64,000 bases of DNA from Alphaproteobacteria bacterium (GTDB lineage Bacteria; Pseudomonadota; Alphaproteobacteria; Rhizobiales; Rhizobiaceae), in the NCBI GenBank assembly GCA_024280375.1, contig JAJRQF010000114.1, forward strand, positions 1 to 64,000, written 5' to 3'. The first letter of the stretch is position 1, and each line of letters starts with the position of its first letter. The translations under genes were made by a program, and so were the position numbers. A model generated the notes under the pieces. It was given only the letters and a program-made list of their open reading frames with translations. It searched no databases and was not told the origin of the DNA. Shown here one piece after another: positions 8,787 through 17,347 of the stretch.

Positions 8787-9161
8787 ATGACCCGACACTT
8801 CATTCGTGCCCTTTGGGTTTTTGGCGGCATTATCTTTCTTTTGCTGGGTGCTATTGGCATTATTTTGCCCTTGCTGCCAACAACGCCATTTTTATTGCTG
8901 GCGGCGTTTTGCTTTGCCCGCGGTTCAGAGAAAATGAACAATTGGTTGTTGAACCACCGGATTTTTGGCCCTCCAATCAGGAACTGGCGAGATCATGGCG
9001 CGGTTTCGGCTAAAGCAAAAAAACTGGCGCTAATGGTGATGGCGCCGATGGCTCCGGCTGCGTATTTGTTGGGTGCGCCCTTCTGGGCGATTGGCATTCA
9101 AAGCAGCATATTAATTGCGGTTGCAATGTTTATATGGACCCGCCCATTGCCGCCTAAATGA
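8787..9161 (+). CDS. DUF454 (YbaN) family inner-membrane protein
   Basis: A 124-residue small membrane protein with two N-terminal helices containing L-L-G-A-I-G-I-I-L-P-L-L-P-T-T-P-F-L-L-L-A, the YbaN hallmark. A cytoplasmic loop W-L-L-N-H-R-I-F-G-P-P-I-R-N-W and a C-terminal hydrophobic pair follow. Function is unknown across the family. It is divergent from nnrS, with the FNR-type box between them; family members are sometimes seen beside respiratory genes. No downstream partner: the next gene starts 187 bases later. Confidence 0.88.
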   Translation: MTRHFIRALWVFGGIIFLLLGAIGIILPLLPTTPFLLLAAFCFARGSEKMNNWLLNHRIFGPPIRNWRDHGAVSAKAKKLALMVMAPMAPAAYLLGAPFWAIGIQSSILIAVAMFIWTRPLPPK

Positions 9162-9348
9162 AGGTATGAGGTTGAAAACCGAATAATATTTGGTTTGCGA
9201 ACTTGACATTGCCCATGCCATTCCGCTTATTTAAGGGAATTGCATTACTAACATAACTCGATGGTCGGGTTTGGTGCAATTGCCACGCGCCTGGCAGACA
9301 TCAGGAGCCGCGGGGATTGATGGTTTGAGATAACCTAAGGTCTTTCGC

Positions 9349-9942
9349 ATGAATTTGCTTGTTGTTTACGCGCATCCTGTTCCCACCAGTTTTAATGCGG
9401 CTATTTTTGAAACCGTAAAAAGTTCGCTGACTAAAGCGGGACATTCTTTGCGAGTGGTTGATTTATATGCAGAAAATTTTCAACCAATTTTAACCCGTGA
9501 AGAACGCGAAGCCTATCTGGACAATACCGAACTGTTGACCGAGCGGGTTCGCGATCACGTTGATAATCTACATTGGGCGGACGGTTTGGTTTTTGTGTTT
9601 CCAACCTGGTATTACGGCCCGCCGGCAATGTTAAAAGGCTGGTTTGAGCGGGTTTGGCTGCCCGGGGTTACTTTCGAGGTTGCGACCAAAAAAGGCTCAA
9701 AGACCACCTCAAAAATTTCCCATATCAAACGTCTGGTGGTGGTCACCACATCTGGTTCGCCCGCTTGGTGGCTGGCGCTGATTGGCAATCCTGGCAAACG
9801 GCTGTTTCTGCGCGGATTGCGCATATTGTTCAATCGCCGCTGCAAATCCACCTGGCTGCAATTACACGAAATGAATGTGGTTTGTCAGGAAGAGCGGGAG
9901 AAATTTCTGAAGAAAGTCGAGACCAAGATGGCAAAGATATGA
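9349..9942 (+). CDS. NAD(P)H-dependent oxidoreductase (flavodoxin-like fold)
   Basis: A 197-residue quinone-reductase/KefF/MdaB-type flavoprotein. N-terminal L-L-V-V-Y-A-H-P-x-P-x-S-F-N is the FMN/FAD phosphate loop. The middle W-A-D-G-L-V-F-V-F-P-T-W-Y-Y-G-P-P-A-M-L-K-G-W motif carries the flavin isoalloxazine contacts. It probably performs two-electron reduction of quinones or electrophiles. A weak sigma-70-like promoter (TTGACA at 9203, CTTATT 17 bases on) lies upstream. It converges on the RidA-like gene, 11 bases between stops. Confidence 0.85.
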   Translation: MNLLVVYAHPVPTSFNAAIFETVKSSLTKAGHSLRVVDLYAENFQPILTREEREAYLDNTELLTERVRDHVDNLHWADGLVFVFPTWYYGPPAMLKGWFERVWLPGVTFEVATKKGSKTTSKISHIKRLVVVTTSGSPAWWLALIGNPGKRLFLRGLRILFNRRCKSTWLQLHEMNVVCQEEREKFLKKVETKMAKI

Positions 9943-9953
9943 GGGAAGTATAT

Positions 9954-10355
9954 TCAATCTGTTTTGGCAGCAATGGCTTCGATCTCAACGGTGAATTCTT
10001 CACGGGTAAATCCGGTTACAATCATCAAGGTCGAAGCCGGTGGCGGGGTCTTAAAACGTGCATCACGGGCCGCCATATAGGGCGCCATGTGCTCACGCGC
10101 CGTGACATAGGCATTGATGCGCACAATGTCGCTCATTTCCATATTGCTGGCCCGCAGGATTTTTTCAATATTATCAAAACAAAGGTTGGCCTGATCAAGT
10201 GTATTGTCTGGAATAATATCGTTGAGCGATACGGCCAATTGACCAGAGCAAAAAAGCAGACGCGCATTGGCAGGAATTTCAACGCCGTGAGAATAGTTGG
10301 CAAAGGGCGCGCGAATTGTGTCGGGAGTTTTGTGCTGCAACATGGTTTGTCTCAT
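9954..10355 (-). CDS. RidA family protein lacking the catalytic arginine
   Basis: A 133-residue YjgF/YER057c/UK114 protein. Characteristic blocks: L-L-F-C-S-G-Q-L-A near residue 34, N-I-E-K-I-L-R-A-S, D-I-V-R-I-N-A-Y-V-T and the C-terminal E-F-T-V-E-I-E-A-I-A. In active RidA deaminases the block before the final strand reads P-A-R-S/T; here it reads P-P-A-S-T-L, so the substrate carboxylate-binding arginine is absent. It therefore probably belongs to a Rid subfamily without 2-imino-acid deaminase activity. Upstream (10356-10549) is shared with the divergent ABC operon. Confidence 0.85.
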   Translation of the reverse strand: MRQTMLQHKTPDTIRAPFANYSHGVEIPANARLLFCSGQLAVSLNDIIPDNTLDQANLCFDNIEKILRASNMEMSDIVRINAYVTAREHMAPYMAARDARFKTPPPASTLMIVTGFTREEFTVEIEAIAAKTD

Positions 10356-10549
10356 ATGCTTGATGAATCGTTGCGACAGGTTAAGGTGAGATCAAACCAA
10401 TTGGCAACTAGAGTTAAAAATAGTGTCATATTGTTTTTAAGAAACCGAGAAAATAATCGGGAACTGCAAGAGTGGTAGGGAAGATTGGCGAGATGGCAGG
10501 TCAAAACTTTCGTTTCCCTACGTCCTCAATAATAACTGGGAGTAAATTT

Positions 10550-11560
10550 ATGAAACTGAAAACCTTAGGAGTGGCATTAGCCGGTGTACTTGCGGCATCT
10601 ATTTCCGCACAGGCGCTAGAGAAAGTTAAATTTGGAACCAACTGGGTTGCGCAACCCGAGCATGGTGGGTTTTATCAGGCGGTTGCCGATGGCACATACG
10701 AAAAATGCGGTCTGGATGTGGAGATCGTTCCAGGCGGCCCAAATGTGAATAATCGTGCTTTGTTGCTCGCCGGCAAGCTTGACTTTCTGATGGATGGTAA
10801 CCTTTTGCAGCCGTTTAACTCGATCAAAGAGGGGATACCCGTCAAGGTTCTGGCCTCAATGTTTCAAAAAGAGCCGCAGGTTTTCATGACCCATCCGGGC
10901 CAGGGGCTTGATACATGGGAAAGCCTTAAAACCGTCAAAAATCTTATGGTTGGTAATGGCGGCTATCATTCATTCTTTTTGTGGATGAAGAGCATTGGCT
11001 TTAAAGATGAGCAGCGTAAGCCATATACCTACAATTCTGCACCCTTTTTGGCTGACAAAAAGTCAGCACAGCAGGGTTATGTGACCTCTGAACCATTTGC
11101 AATCATGAAAGAAGGCGGGTTCGAACCCAATGTTTTCCTGCTGGCAGATTATGGTTTTGAAACCTATTCAACCCTGATTGACGCAATGGAAGATACGGTC
11201 AAAAACAAGCCTGAAGCGGTTAAATGCTTCGTTGAAGGCTCGATTCTTGGCTGGACCAACTATATGTATGGCGATCGTTCGGCGGCTAACGCGCTGATCC
11301 AGAAAGATAATCCGGATATGAGTGACGAGCAGATCAAATTTTCTGTGGCGCAGCTTAAAAAGTTCGGCATTGTGGATTCAGGCGACAGCGAAACCATGGG
11401 TATTGGCGCAATGAATGCTGAGCGCATCAAGCGGTTTTATGACGACATGGTGAAAGCCGGCGTTGTGGAAGCAGGTATTGATGTGACCAAGGTTTATGAC
11501 CTTAGCTATATCAACAAAGGTCTTGGCATCGACATCAAGAAAAAATTGATGGCCCAATAG
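10550..11560 (+). CDS. ABC transporter substrate-binding protein, NMT1/THI5-like
   Basis: A ~336-residue periplasmic solute-binding protein. Start ATG 10550 has GGGAG upstream and gives a clean signal peptide (M-K-L-K-T-L-G ... S-A-Q-A); a longer frame opens at 10472 but would bury it. The mature N-terminus K-V-K-F-G-T-N-W-V-A-Q-P-E-H-G-G-F-Y-Q-A is typical of the NMT1/THI5 (ThiY/RibY/SsuA) group, which binds pyrimidines, flavins or sulfonates. First gene of a seven-gene plus-strand operon; two stem-loops separate it from the ATPase gene, consistent with higher expression of the binding protein. The ligand is probably a heterocyclic amide or pyrimidine, inferred from the enzymes downstream. 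Confidence 0.85.
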   Translation: MKLKTLGVALAGVLAASISAQALEKVKFGTNWVAQPEHGGFYQAVADGTYEKCGLDVEIVPGGPNVNNRALLLAGKLDFLMDGNLLQPFNSIKEGIPVKVLASMFQKEPQVFMTHPGQGLDTWESLKTVKNLMVGNGGYHSFFLWMKSIGFKDEQRKPYTYNSAPFLADKKSAQQGYVTSEPFAIMKEGGFEPNVFLLADYGFETYSTLIDAMEDTVKNKPEAVKCFVEGSILGWTNYMYGDRSAANALIQKDNPDMSDEQIKFSVAQLKKFGIVDSGDSETMGIGAMNAERIKRFYDDMVKAGVVEAGIDVTKVYDLSYINKGLGIDIKKKLMAQ

Positions 11561-11576
11561 GCAGTCACAAAAACAA

Positions 11577-11623
11577 ACCCGCAAAAAGCGGGTAAAAGTG
11601 CGGGCGCTAATTGTGGTGCCCGC
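11577..11623 (+). promoter_or_regulatory. Two tandem stem-loops between binding protein and ATPase genes
   Basis: ACCCGC (11577-11582) pairs with GCGGGT (11588-11593) across AAAAA. GCGGGC (11600-11605) pairs with GCCCGC (11618-11623). Neither has a T-run. Such intercistronic hairpins commonly stabilise the upstream message and lower downstream expression in ABC operons. Confidence 0.6.
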
Positions 11624-11652
11624 CCTTCAAAATATATCAGGTTGGGAATATT

Positions 11653-12438
11653 ATGGAAGATGCACCTTTGCTGTCTATACAGCAGATTGGCAAGACTTTC
11701 TCGAATGGCACAGTTGCATTGCGCGGCATGACAATGGACATCAAGCAAGGCTCTTTTGTCAGCCTTCTGGGTCCATCTGGATGCGGAAAATCAACCGTAT
11801 TAAAGATAATTGCGGGGCTGGGAAATCTTACGACCGGGCGGGTAGACTGGCCCACCTCCACCGTCGACAGGCTTGGCCGGCCTGACTGCGAAATCTCGTT
11901 TGTTTTTCAGGAACCAACCCTCATGCAGTGGGCAACAGTTTTTGAAAACGTATGGTTGCCATTGCGGTTGAAGGGCATTTCTCGCGAAGATGCGAAAGAG
12001 CGGGTTGAAGAAGCGCTGGACATGGTGGGATTGCATGATTTTGCGGCCTCATATCCGCGAGAGCTTTCCGGCGGTATGAAAATGCGGGTTTCCATTGCGC
12101 GTGCGTTGATTACCCGACCAAAACTTTTACTGATGGATGAGCCATTTGCGGCACTGGATGAAATTACCCGGTTTAAATTGAATAATGATCTTCTGGATTT
12201 GTGGGAGAAATTTAACTGGACGGTGATTTTTGTCACCCATTCGGTGTTTGAAAGTGCCTATCTGTCCAGCCGTATTGTGGTTATGGCCGCAAGGCCTGGA
12301 AGGGTGGTTGAAGATATTGATGTGGCGGCGCCCTATCCGCGTGATGACGCGTTTCGAACATCAACCGCCTATAATGGCTATTGCCGCGAAGCTTCCAGTG
12401 CGCTTCATTCGGCGATGGATACGGGAGATCATCTGTAA
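11653..12438 (+). CDS. ABC transporter ATP-binding protein (SsuB/TauB/ThiZ-like)
   Basis: A 261-residue ATPase. Walker A is G-P-S-G-C-G-K-S-T, Q-loop F-V-F-Q-E-P-T, signature E-L-S-G-G-M-K-M-R-V-S-I-A-R, Walker B L-L-L-M-D-E-P and H-loop V-T-H-S. The start ATG 11653 follows TTGGGAATATT; an upstream in-frame codon at 11611 lies inside the intercistronic hairpins and is rejected. The stop TAA shares its last A with the permease ATG (12438), so translation is coupled. Confidence 0.9.
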   Translation: MEDAPLLSIQQIGKTFSNGTVALRGMTMDIKQGSFVSLLGPSGCGKSTVLKIIAGLGNLTTGRVDWPTSTVDRLGRPDCEISFVFQEPTLMQWATVFENVWLPLRLKGISREDAKERVEEALDMVGLHDFAASYPRELSGGMKMRVSIARALITRPKLLLMDEPFAALDEITRFKLNNDLLDLWEKFNWTVIFVTHSVFESAYLSSRIVVMAARPGRVVEDIDVAAPYPRDDAFRTSTAYNGYCREASSALHSAMDTGDHL

Positions 12439-13289
12439 TGGCTGAAGCAGCAATCGAAGAAGTTGAAATTGACGAGGTGGAAATGCGCAAGGCGCAGGCC
12501 TTGAAACGCGAGAAGATCGGCCGATGGCTTTTGCCTTTGATTGTTATTGTGTTGACAATTTTCGCCTGGGACAGATTTTGCGTTTGGAATGAAATTCCCC
12601 ACTATATCATCCCTCGCCCCGGGCAGGTGCTTGAAGCCTTGATAAACGACCGGGTTATCCTGATTGGCTCGCTTGGCACCACACTGGTAATCACCTTTTC
12701 AGCGCTGGCAATTGCAATTGTTGGCGGGGTTGGGCTGGCGGTGTTGTTTGCCCAATCCAAGTGGATTGAAATGACGTTTTTTCCCTATGCGGTGGTTTTG
12801 CAGGTCACGCCAATTATCGCCATTGCGCCCCTGATCTTTATTTATGTGGATTCAAAATTTGCCGGCTTGCTCATTTGCGCCTGGATCGTCGCCTTTTTTC
12901 CCATTCTTTCCAATACCACATTGGGGTTGAACTCGGCCGATCATAATCTGCGCGATATGATGAAACTTTATGGGGCATCGCGCTGGCAGACACTGCGATA
13001 TTTACGGCTTCCTGCAGCACTTCCCTACTTTCTTGGAGGTCTGAAAATTGCCGGTGGTCTTTCGCTCATTGGTGCGATTGTGGCTGAGTTTGTTGCCGGT
13101 TCAAGCGGTTTTGGTTCTGGCCTTGCCTTCAGAATTCTTGAGGCAAGCTACCGGCTGAAAATGCCGCGTATGTTTGCGGCAATCCTGCTGATTTCGATCG
13201 CCGGGGTTTTGATTTTCATGTTCATGTCATTCCTCTCCTGGTTTTTTCTGCATAAGTGGCATGAAAGTGCCATTAAGCGCGAAATCTAG
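12438..13289 (+). CDS. ABC transporter permease (SsuC/TauC/ThiX-like)
   Basis: A 283-residue inner-membrane permease. A charged cytoplasmic leader (A-E-A-A-I-E-E-V-E-I-D-E-V-E) precedes about six transmembrane helices. The EAA loop is K-L-Y-G-A-S-R-W-Q-T-L-R-Y-L-R-L-P-A-A-L, the site that contacts the ATPase. Length and topology fit the BPD-type family serving NMT1/THI5 binding proteins. The start codon overlaps the ATPase stop by one base. The acidic leader is longer than usual for the family. Confidence 0.9.
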   Translation: MAEAAIEEVEIDEVEMRKAQALKREKIGRWLLPLIVIVLTIFAWDRFCVWNEIPHYIIPRPGQVLEALINDRVILIGSLGTTLVITFSALAIAIVGGVGLAVLFAQSKWIEMTFFPYAVVLQVTPIIAIAPLIFIYVDSKFAGLLICAWIVAFFPILSNTTLGLNSADHNLRDMMKLYGASRWQTLRYLRLPAALPYFLGGLKIAGGLSLIGAIVAEFVAGSSGFGSGLAFRILEASYRLKMPRMFAAILLISIAGVLIFMFMSFLSWFFLHKWHESAIKREI

Positions 13290-13325
13290 CGGGCCTTTCG
13301 CGGTGATATTGGCAAAGGAAAAATC

Positions 13326-15227
13326 GTGCCTGAGCGTGTAATCATAGGGCGGAAAGACGATCTGGTGGCGGGTACATTGCACATTGCCCGGTCGGAGGCT
13401 TTTGGCGGGATTGAGCAGCTTTATTTGCTCGATGGTGATTGTGTTTCCGGAACCGTATCGAGCATAATCGCATTAACCGATGATGATCTGCCGCCATCTG
13501 GTTCGAGCAAACAGGATGTTCATTTGCGGGTGTTTCATTTCAATGATCTGCACAATCATCTGAGCGACCTTTCTGGCAAAACAAAGGGAACGCACCGGTT
13601 TTCGCAAATGGTGAAACGGGTTTCGGATGCGCGAAAAGCGGCAAGCGAGAATGAGGCGGTGTTGTTTCTTTCCATCGGTGATGATCATACGGGTACGGGC
13701 TTTGATGAGCTGCTTGGCTGGAATGAGGCGCAGTTTATTGCATCCCCCGCGTACCGGGTCTATTCCGCCGCCGGGGTTGATTGTTCAGTGCTTGGCAATC
13801 ACGAGTTTGATCGGGGATCTTTGTTACTGGCCAAGGGGATACGGCAAGATTCTCAGTTTCCGATTCTAAGTGCCAATGTGCATTCTTCCAGCCATCTGGA
13901 GCCGGGGCGGGACTATTTTCCGGCCGCTATCGCGGTTGTTAAAGGCCTGCGCATTGGCATGATTGGCCTTACCACAAAGGTGGAAACCAAGGTCGGACAA
14001 CCGGGCGACCCCGGCCTTGCTGTTGCCAGCCCGGTGGATGTGCTTAACAATCTTATGCCGGCACTCGCCCCGTTGGTCGATGTGGTATTTATTCTTTCCC
14101 ATTGTGGCTATGGCGACGGGGAACATAAAAGCGGCAAGGCCTCTGCGGTGCGTGATATTGGCGAGGCCGATTTTGCCCTCGCCAAGGCGGCACGTGAAAT
14201 CAGCAAAAAGCCCACATTTATTCTGGGTGCTCATACCCACACAGTCATTAATGAAAACTCGCTTGATGAGATCAACATTATTGCTGGTGTGCCGGTGTTG
14301 CAGGCAGGCGGCAAGGGGCGGTTTATTGGCGAGATCAATCTTGCATTTGATGCACAGCGAGACTGCAAAATTGGCACGGTCTGCCTGCATCCGATTGTGG
14401 AAAAAGGCGCTTCCAATGGGCAAAGCGATGATGATTTTGATGCAGTCTTTGAAAAGGCTCACGTCACGCCTTTAATCAGCCGGATTGAGGACAGTCTAAC
14501 CCGCGAAATCGCAACGGTTTCGACCAATGCGCTTTCTTATGGGGCCGCTGAACTTGATCGTTATTCAGGTGAATCCGCGCTGTTGAATTTCATGTGCGAT
14601 GCGATTTACGCTCGTATGGTTGAGGCGCAATATGGGGTGGATTTTTGCCTGCTAAACGGTGCAACAGCGCTTGCGGGCATAGAACAGGGTAGCCTCACAC
14701 AAGGTGAATGGTTCGATGTCATGCCCTATGCGGATCAGATCTATCTCGTCACCATGAGCGGAGCGGAGCTTGGGGCGATTTTGCAAAACAATGCAAAGCG
14801 AATTTTGCGACCGGAAGAAATTGCCGATACGGATTATGCGGGTTTTTTGCCGCGCGGATTTACCCACACATCACGGCATATTCGTTATTCTATTGATCTG
14901 GGTAATTCTGCGGCAGCCGCAAGAGCCGTCTCAATTGAGATAAACGGGCAGTCGATTGCCTCACTTCAATCTGCCAAATTCAAGGTCGCCATGCCAACCT
15001 ATCTGGCGCTTGGGGCCTTTGGCGAGCGTTGGAATGGTGAAACTATAAGCGGTGGCGTGCCGGGAAATCTGGCCGGATTTGATATGCGTCAATTGCCTGC
15101 GACCAATACCGGGCAAATATACCGAAATCAGATTTCAGCATTTATCCTGGCAGCCAAGCATCTGGAAGACCGCGATTATGTCGATGGTCGATTGAAACTG
15201 ATAAAAGCTAAAAGCGAGGCTGCGTGA
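13326..15227 (+). CDS. Bifunctional metallophosphatase/5'-nucleotidase family protein
   Basis: A 633-residue UshA-type enzyme. The metallophosphatase core shows F-N-D-L-H-N-H, G-D-D-H, L-G-N-H-E-F-D-R-G, S-H-C-G and G-A-H-T-H-T. A C-terminal 5'-nucleotidase domain (about 390-590) includes L-L-N-G-A-T-A-L-A. An extra ~65-residue N-terminal segment precedes the catalytic domain and no signal peptide is visible, so it is predicted to be cytoplasmic, unlike UshA. The start is GTG 13326 with AAAGGA upstream. Second unusual point: the canonical G-D in the metal site is followed by D-H-T-G-T-G. Within this operon it probably removes phosphate from a nucleotide-like intermediate. Confidence 0.85.
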   Translation: MPERVIIGRKDDLVAGTLHIARSEAFGGIEQLYLLDGDCVSGTVSSIIALTDDDLPPSGSSKQDVHLRVFHFNDLHNHLSDLSGKTKGTHRFSQMVKRVSDARKAASENEAVLFLSIGDDHTGTGFDELLGWNEAQFIASPAYRVYSAAGVDCSVLGNHEFDRGSLLLAKGIRQDSQFPILSANVHSSSHLEPGRDYFPAAIAVVKGLRIGMIGLTTKVETKVGQPGDPGLAVASPVDVLNNLMPALAPLVDVVFILSHCGYGDGEHKSGKASAVRDIGEADFALAKAAREISKKPTFILGAHTHTVINENSLDEINIIAGVPVLQAGGKGRFIGEINLAFDAQRDCKIGTVCLHPIVEKGASNGQSDDDFDAVFEKAHVTPLISRIEDSLTREIATVSTNALSYGAAELDRYSGESALLNFMCDAIYARMVEAQYGVDFCLLNGATALAGIEQGSLTQGEWFDVMPYADQIYLVTMSGAELGAILQNNAKRILRPEEIADTDYAGFLPRGFTHTSRHIRYSIDLGNSAAAARAVSIEINGQSIASLQSAKFKVAMPTYLALGAFGERWNGETISGGVPGNLAGFDMRQLPATNTGQIYRNQISAFILAAKHLEDRDYVDGRLKLIKAKSEAA

Positions 15228-15229
15228 TC

Positions 15230-16036
15230 ATGGGCACTTTTGAGACAGACAGGTTCTATTGGGCCAATCATACAAGCCAGCAATTGGCTGAACTGGCGAA
15301 ACAAGACCCGGTTGCCGTGCTGCCTATCGGGGCGATTGAGCAACATGGGCCTCATTTACCGCTTTCTGTTGATACCGACATTAATCGCGGGTTGGTTGCC
15401 AAAACTGCTGAATTGCTGGTTGGCGCTTCAGTACCGGTGTTGTTTTTGCCGACCATGCCAATTGGCAAAAGCACCGAGCATCTGGATTTTCCGGGATCGC
15501 TTTCATTTTCGACCCAAACACTGATTGCCATGTGGATGGAGATTGGCGAATGCGTTGCGACTGCCGGTATTCGTCGGCTGGTATTTTTCAACAGCCACGG
15601 CGGGCAGGTGGCGCCGATGGATATTGTGGCGCGGGATTTGCGGGTGAAGCATGATCTTTTGACATTTTCCTGCAACTGGTTTGGCCTTGGCCTGCCGGAA
15701 GGGCTGATTTCGGAACATGAAAACAAGCACGGCATTCACGCCGGAGAGCTGGAAACATCAATGATGCTGCATTTGCACGAAAGCAAATGCGATATGAGCA
15801 AGGCGCAGAATTTCAAATCGCATATTGAAGCGCTTAATGCAGATACAAAGCATCTGGGCTTGGGGCCGGGTGGAAAGCTGGGCTGGAAAGTCGGCGATCT
15901 AAACCCTAATGGGGCCTGCGGTGATGCGACAAAGGCGACGCGCGAAACCGGCAAGGCGGCAATTGATTTTGTTGCCGAGCGGTTTGTTGAAATGCTGCAT
16001 GAGGTTCATGCCTATGATCTAGATCGACGGGTGTAG
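15230..16036 (+). CDS. Creatininase family amidohydrolase
   Basis: A 268-residue member of the creatininase / Fe-Zn formamide hydrolase family. Metal and catalytic motifs: P-I-G-A-I-E-Q-H-G-P-H-L-P-L near residue 34, V-D-T-D-I-N, F-N-S-H-G-G, and G-I-H-A-G-E-L-E-T-S. Family members hydrolyse cyclic amides (creatinine) or N-formamides (ArfB, MftE relatives). A GTG at 15224 overlaps the nucleotidase stop; ATG 15230 is also possible and is used here. Translational coupling with the gene before it is likely. Confidence 0.87.
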   Translation: MGTFETDRFYWANHTSQQLAELAKQDPVAVLPIGAIEQHGPHLPLSVDTDINRGLVAKTAELLVGASVPVLFLPTMPIGKSTEHLDFPGSLSFSTQTLIAMWMEIGECVATAGIRRLVFFNSHGGQVAPMDIVARDLRVKHDLLTFSCNWFGLGLPEGLISEHENKHGIHAGELETSMMLHLHESKCDMSKAQNFKSHIEALNADTKHLGLGPGGKLGWKVGDLNPNGACGDATKATRETGKAAIDFVAERFVEMLHEVHAYDLDRRV

Positions 16037-16039
16037 CAA

Positions 16040-17335
16040 TTGCGCGATCATTGGCTTCCATCTCCCGGTAACAATCAGCATTATGTGCTTGGTAATGTGC
16101 GCATTCCGCCTGCGCTATCGTCACTTGAACCGGGCAGTAATGGTTGGTGCGAGGCCGATATTCTGATTGAAAATGGTGAAATTGCGAGTGTTGCACCGGT
16201 TGGGAATATGCCCGCTACCACTGTTGAATATATCGATGCGGATAAGGGTATTCTCTATTCCGGGCTTGTCGATTGTCACACTCATCTGGACAAGGCCCAT
16301 GTGACGGCATTCACCGATTTTCCCCCTTGCAATTTGCTTGATGCGATTGCCGCAATGGCGGAAAACAAGAAAAGCTGGACAGCGGAAAGCCTGTCTGCGC
16401 GGGTTGAGTTTTCGCTAAAATCTGCCTTTGCCAGTGGCGTGCGGGCGATGCGCAGCCATGTGGACTTTAATCCCGATACCTCTGATTTTATCTGGGGGGT
16501 GATGAGCGAATTTATCCAGTCTTATACGGGCAGGGTCGATCTGCAATTATCACCGCTTGCCAATATCGTTCATTTTGATGAGGCGGAATTTTGCAAACGC
16601 ATTTATGAAGTGGCGGCAAAACAGGGTGTTTTGGGTCTGTTTATCTACGATCAAAGCGATTTGCAAAACCGCTTAACGCCGATTTTCGAACATGCCAACG
16701 CGCAAGGCTGGGATATTGATTTGCATGTGGATGAGGGGCTGGATGCTTCGCTCGATGGGCTGAATGCGGTAGCAAAGGTTACACTTGCGACCAAATTTAC
16801 CGACAAGGTTTTGTGCGGTCATTGTGTAGCGCTTAATTCCTATGATGAGGAACGGCGCAAACGGGTTATCGACCGTTCGCTTGAGGCTGGCTTGCATTTC
16901 GTATCGCTGCCGGTGACCAATCTTTATCTGCAGGGGCGGGAAAGCAACGGTCTGCCGCAGCTGCGCGGCATGACCCCGGTTGGCCATTTAAGCGATAAGG
17001 GAGCGGTCGTCTCGTTTGGAGCAGATAATGTTCGCGACGGGTTTTGCGCCTTTGGTGAATTTGATCCGATGGCGGTTTTAAATCTCGGGGCGCAGATTGG
17101 CCATCTGGACGAGCCGGGGCGGGACTGGGCGGCACTTGTGACCAAAAATCCGGCCCATTCGATGGGGCTTAAATGGCAGGGTGAGATTACAAAAGATGCG
17201 CCGGCTGATCTGGTGTTGTTTTCTGCCCGCTCAAGCGGCGAATTGAGCGCGCGTGGCGAAACTCCGCGGGTTGTCATCAGAAACGGTTGCTGGCTGGATG
17301 AAAAGCTGCCGGATTATCGTGAATTGAATGGGTGA
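16040..17335 (+). CDS. Cytosine-deaminase-like amidohydrolase
   Basis: A 431-residue metal-dependent hydrolase of the amidohydrolase superfamily. Metal motif D-C-H-T-H-L-D-K near residue 78, then M-R-S-H-V-D, D-L-H-V-D-E-G and the distal H of C-G-H-C-V-A-L. Catalytic Asp is in S-F-G-A-D-N-V-R-D-G. These match the CodA/atrazine-chlorohydrolase-like group that deaminates or hydrolyses cytosine-like rings. The start is TTG 16040, three bases after the preceding stop. The ring-acting class agrees with the NMT1/THI5 importer and the creatininase-family enzyme upstream. Confidence 0.85.
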   Translation: MRDHWLPSPGNNQHYVLGNVRIPPALSSLEPGSNGWCEADILIENGEIASVAPVGNMPATTVEYIDADKGILYSGLVDCHTHLDKAHVTAFTDFPPCNLLDAIAAMAENKKSWTAESLSARVEFSLKSAFASGVRAMRSHVDFNPDTSDFIWGVMSEFIQSYTGRVDLQLSPLANIVHFDEAEFCKRIYEVAAKQGVLGLFIYDQSDLQNRLTPIFEHANAQGWDIDLHVDEGLDASLDGLNAVAKVTLATKFTDKVLCGHCVALNSYDEERRKRVIDRSLEAGLHFVSLPVTNLYLQGRESNGLPQLRGMTPVGHLSDKGAVVSFGADNVRDGFCAFGEFDPMAVLNLGAQIGHLDEPGRDWAALVTKNPAHSMGLKWQGEITKDAPADLVLFSARSSGELSARGETPRVVIRNGCWLDEKLPDYRELNG

Positions 17336-17347
17336 GGAGCATTAAAA

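Noticed and set aside
9654-10478. 274-codon plus-strand frame spanning the oxidoreductase end and the RidA gene
   Set aside because: It overlaps two well-supported genes and has no recognisable domain.
13866-14462. 198-codon minus frame inside the nucleotidase gene
   Set aside because: Shadow frame of a conserved metallophosphatase; no RBS or motif.
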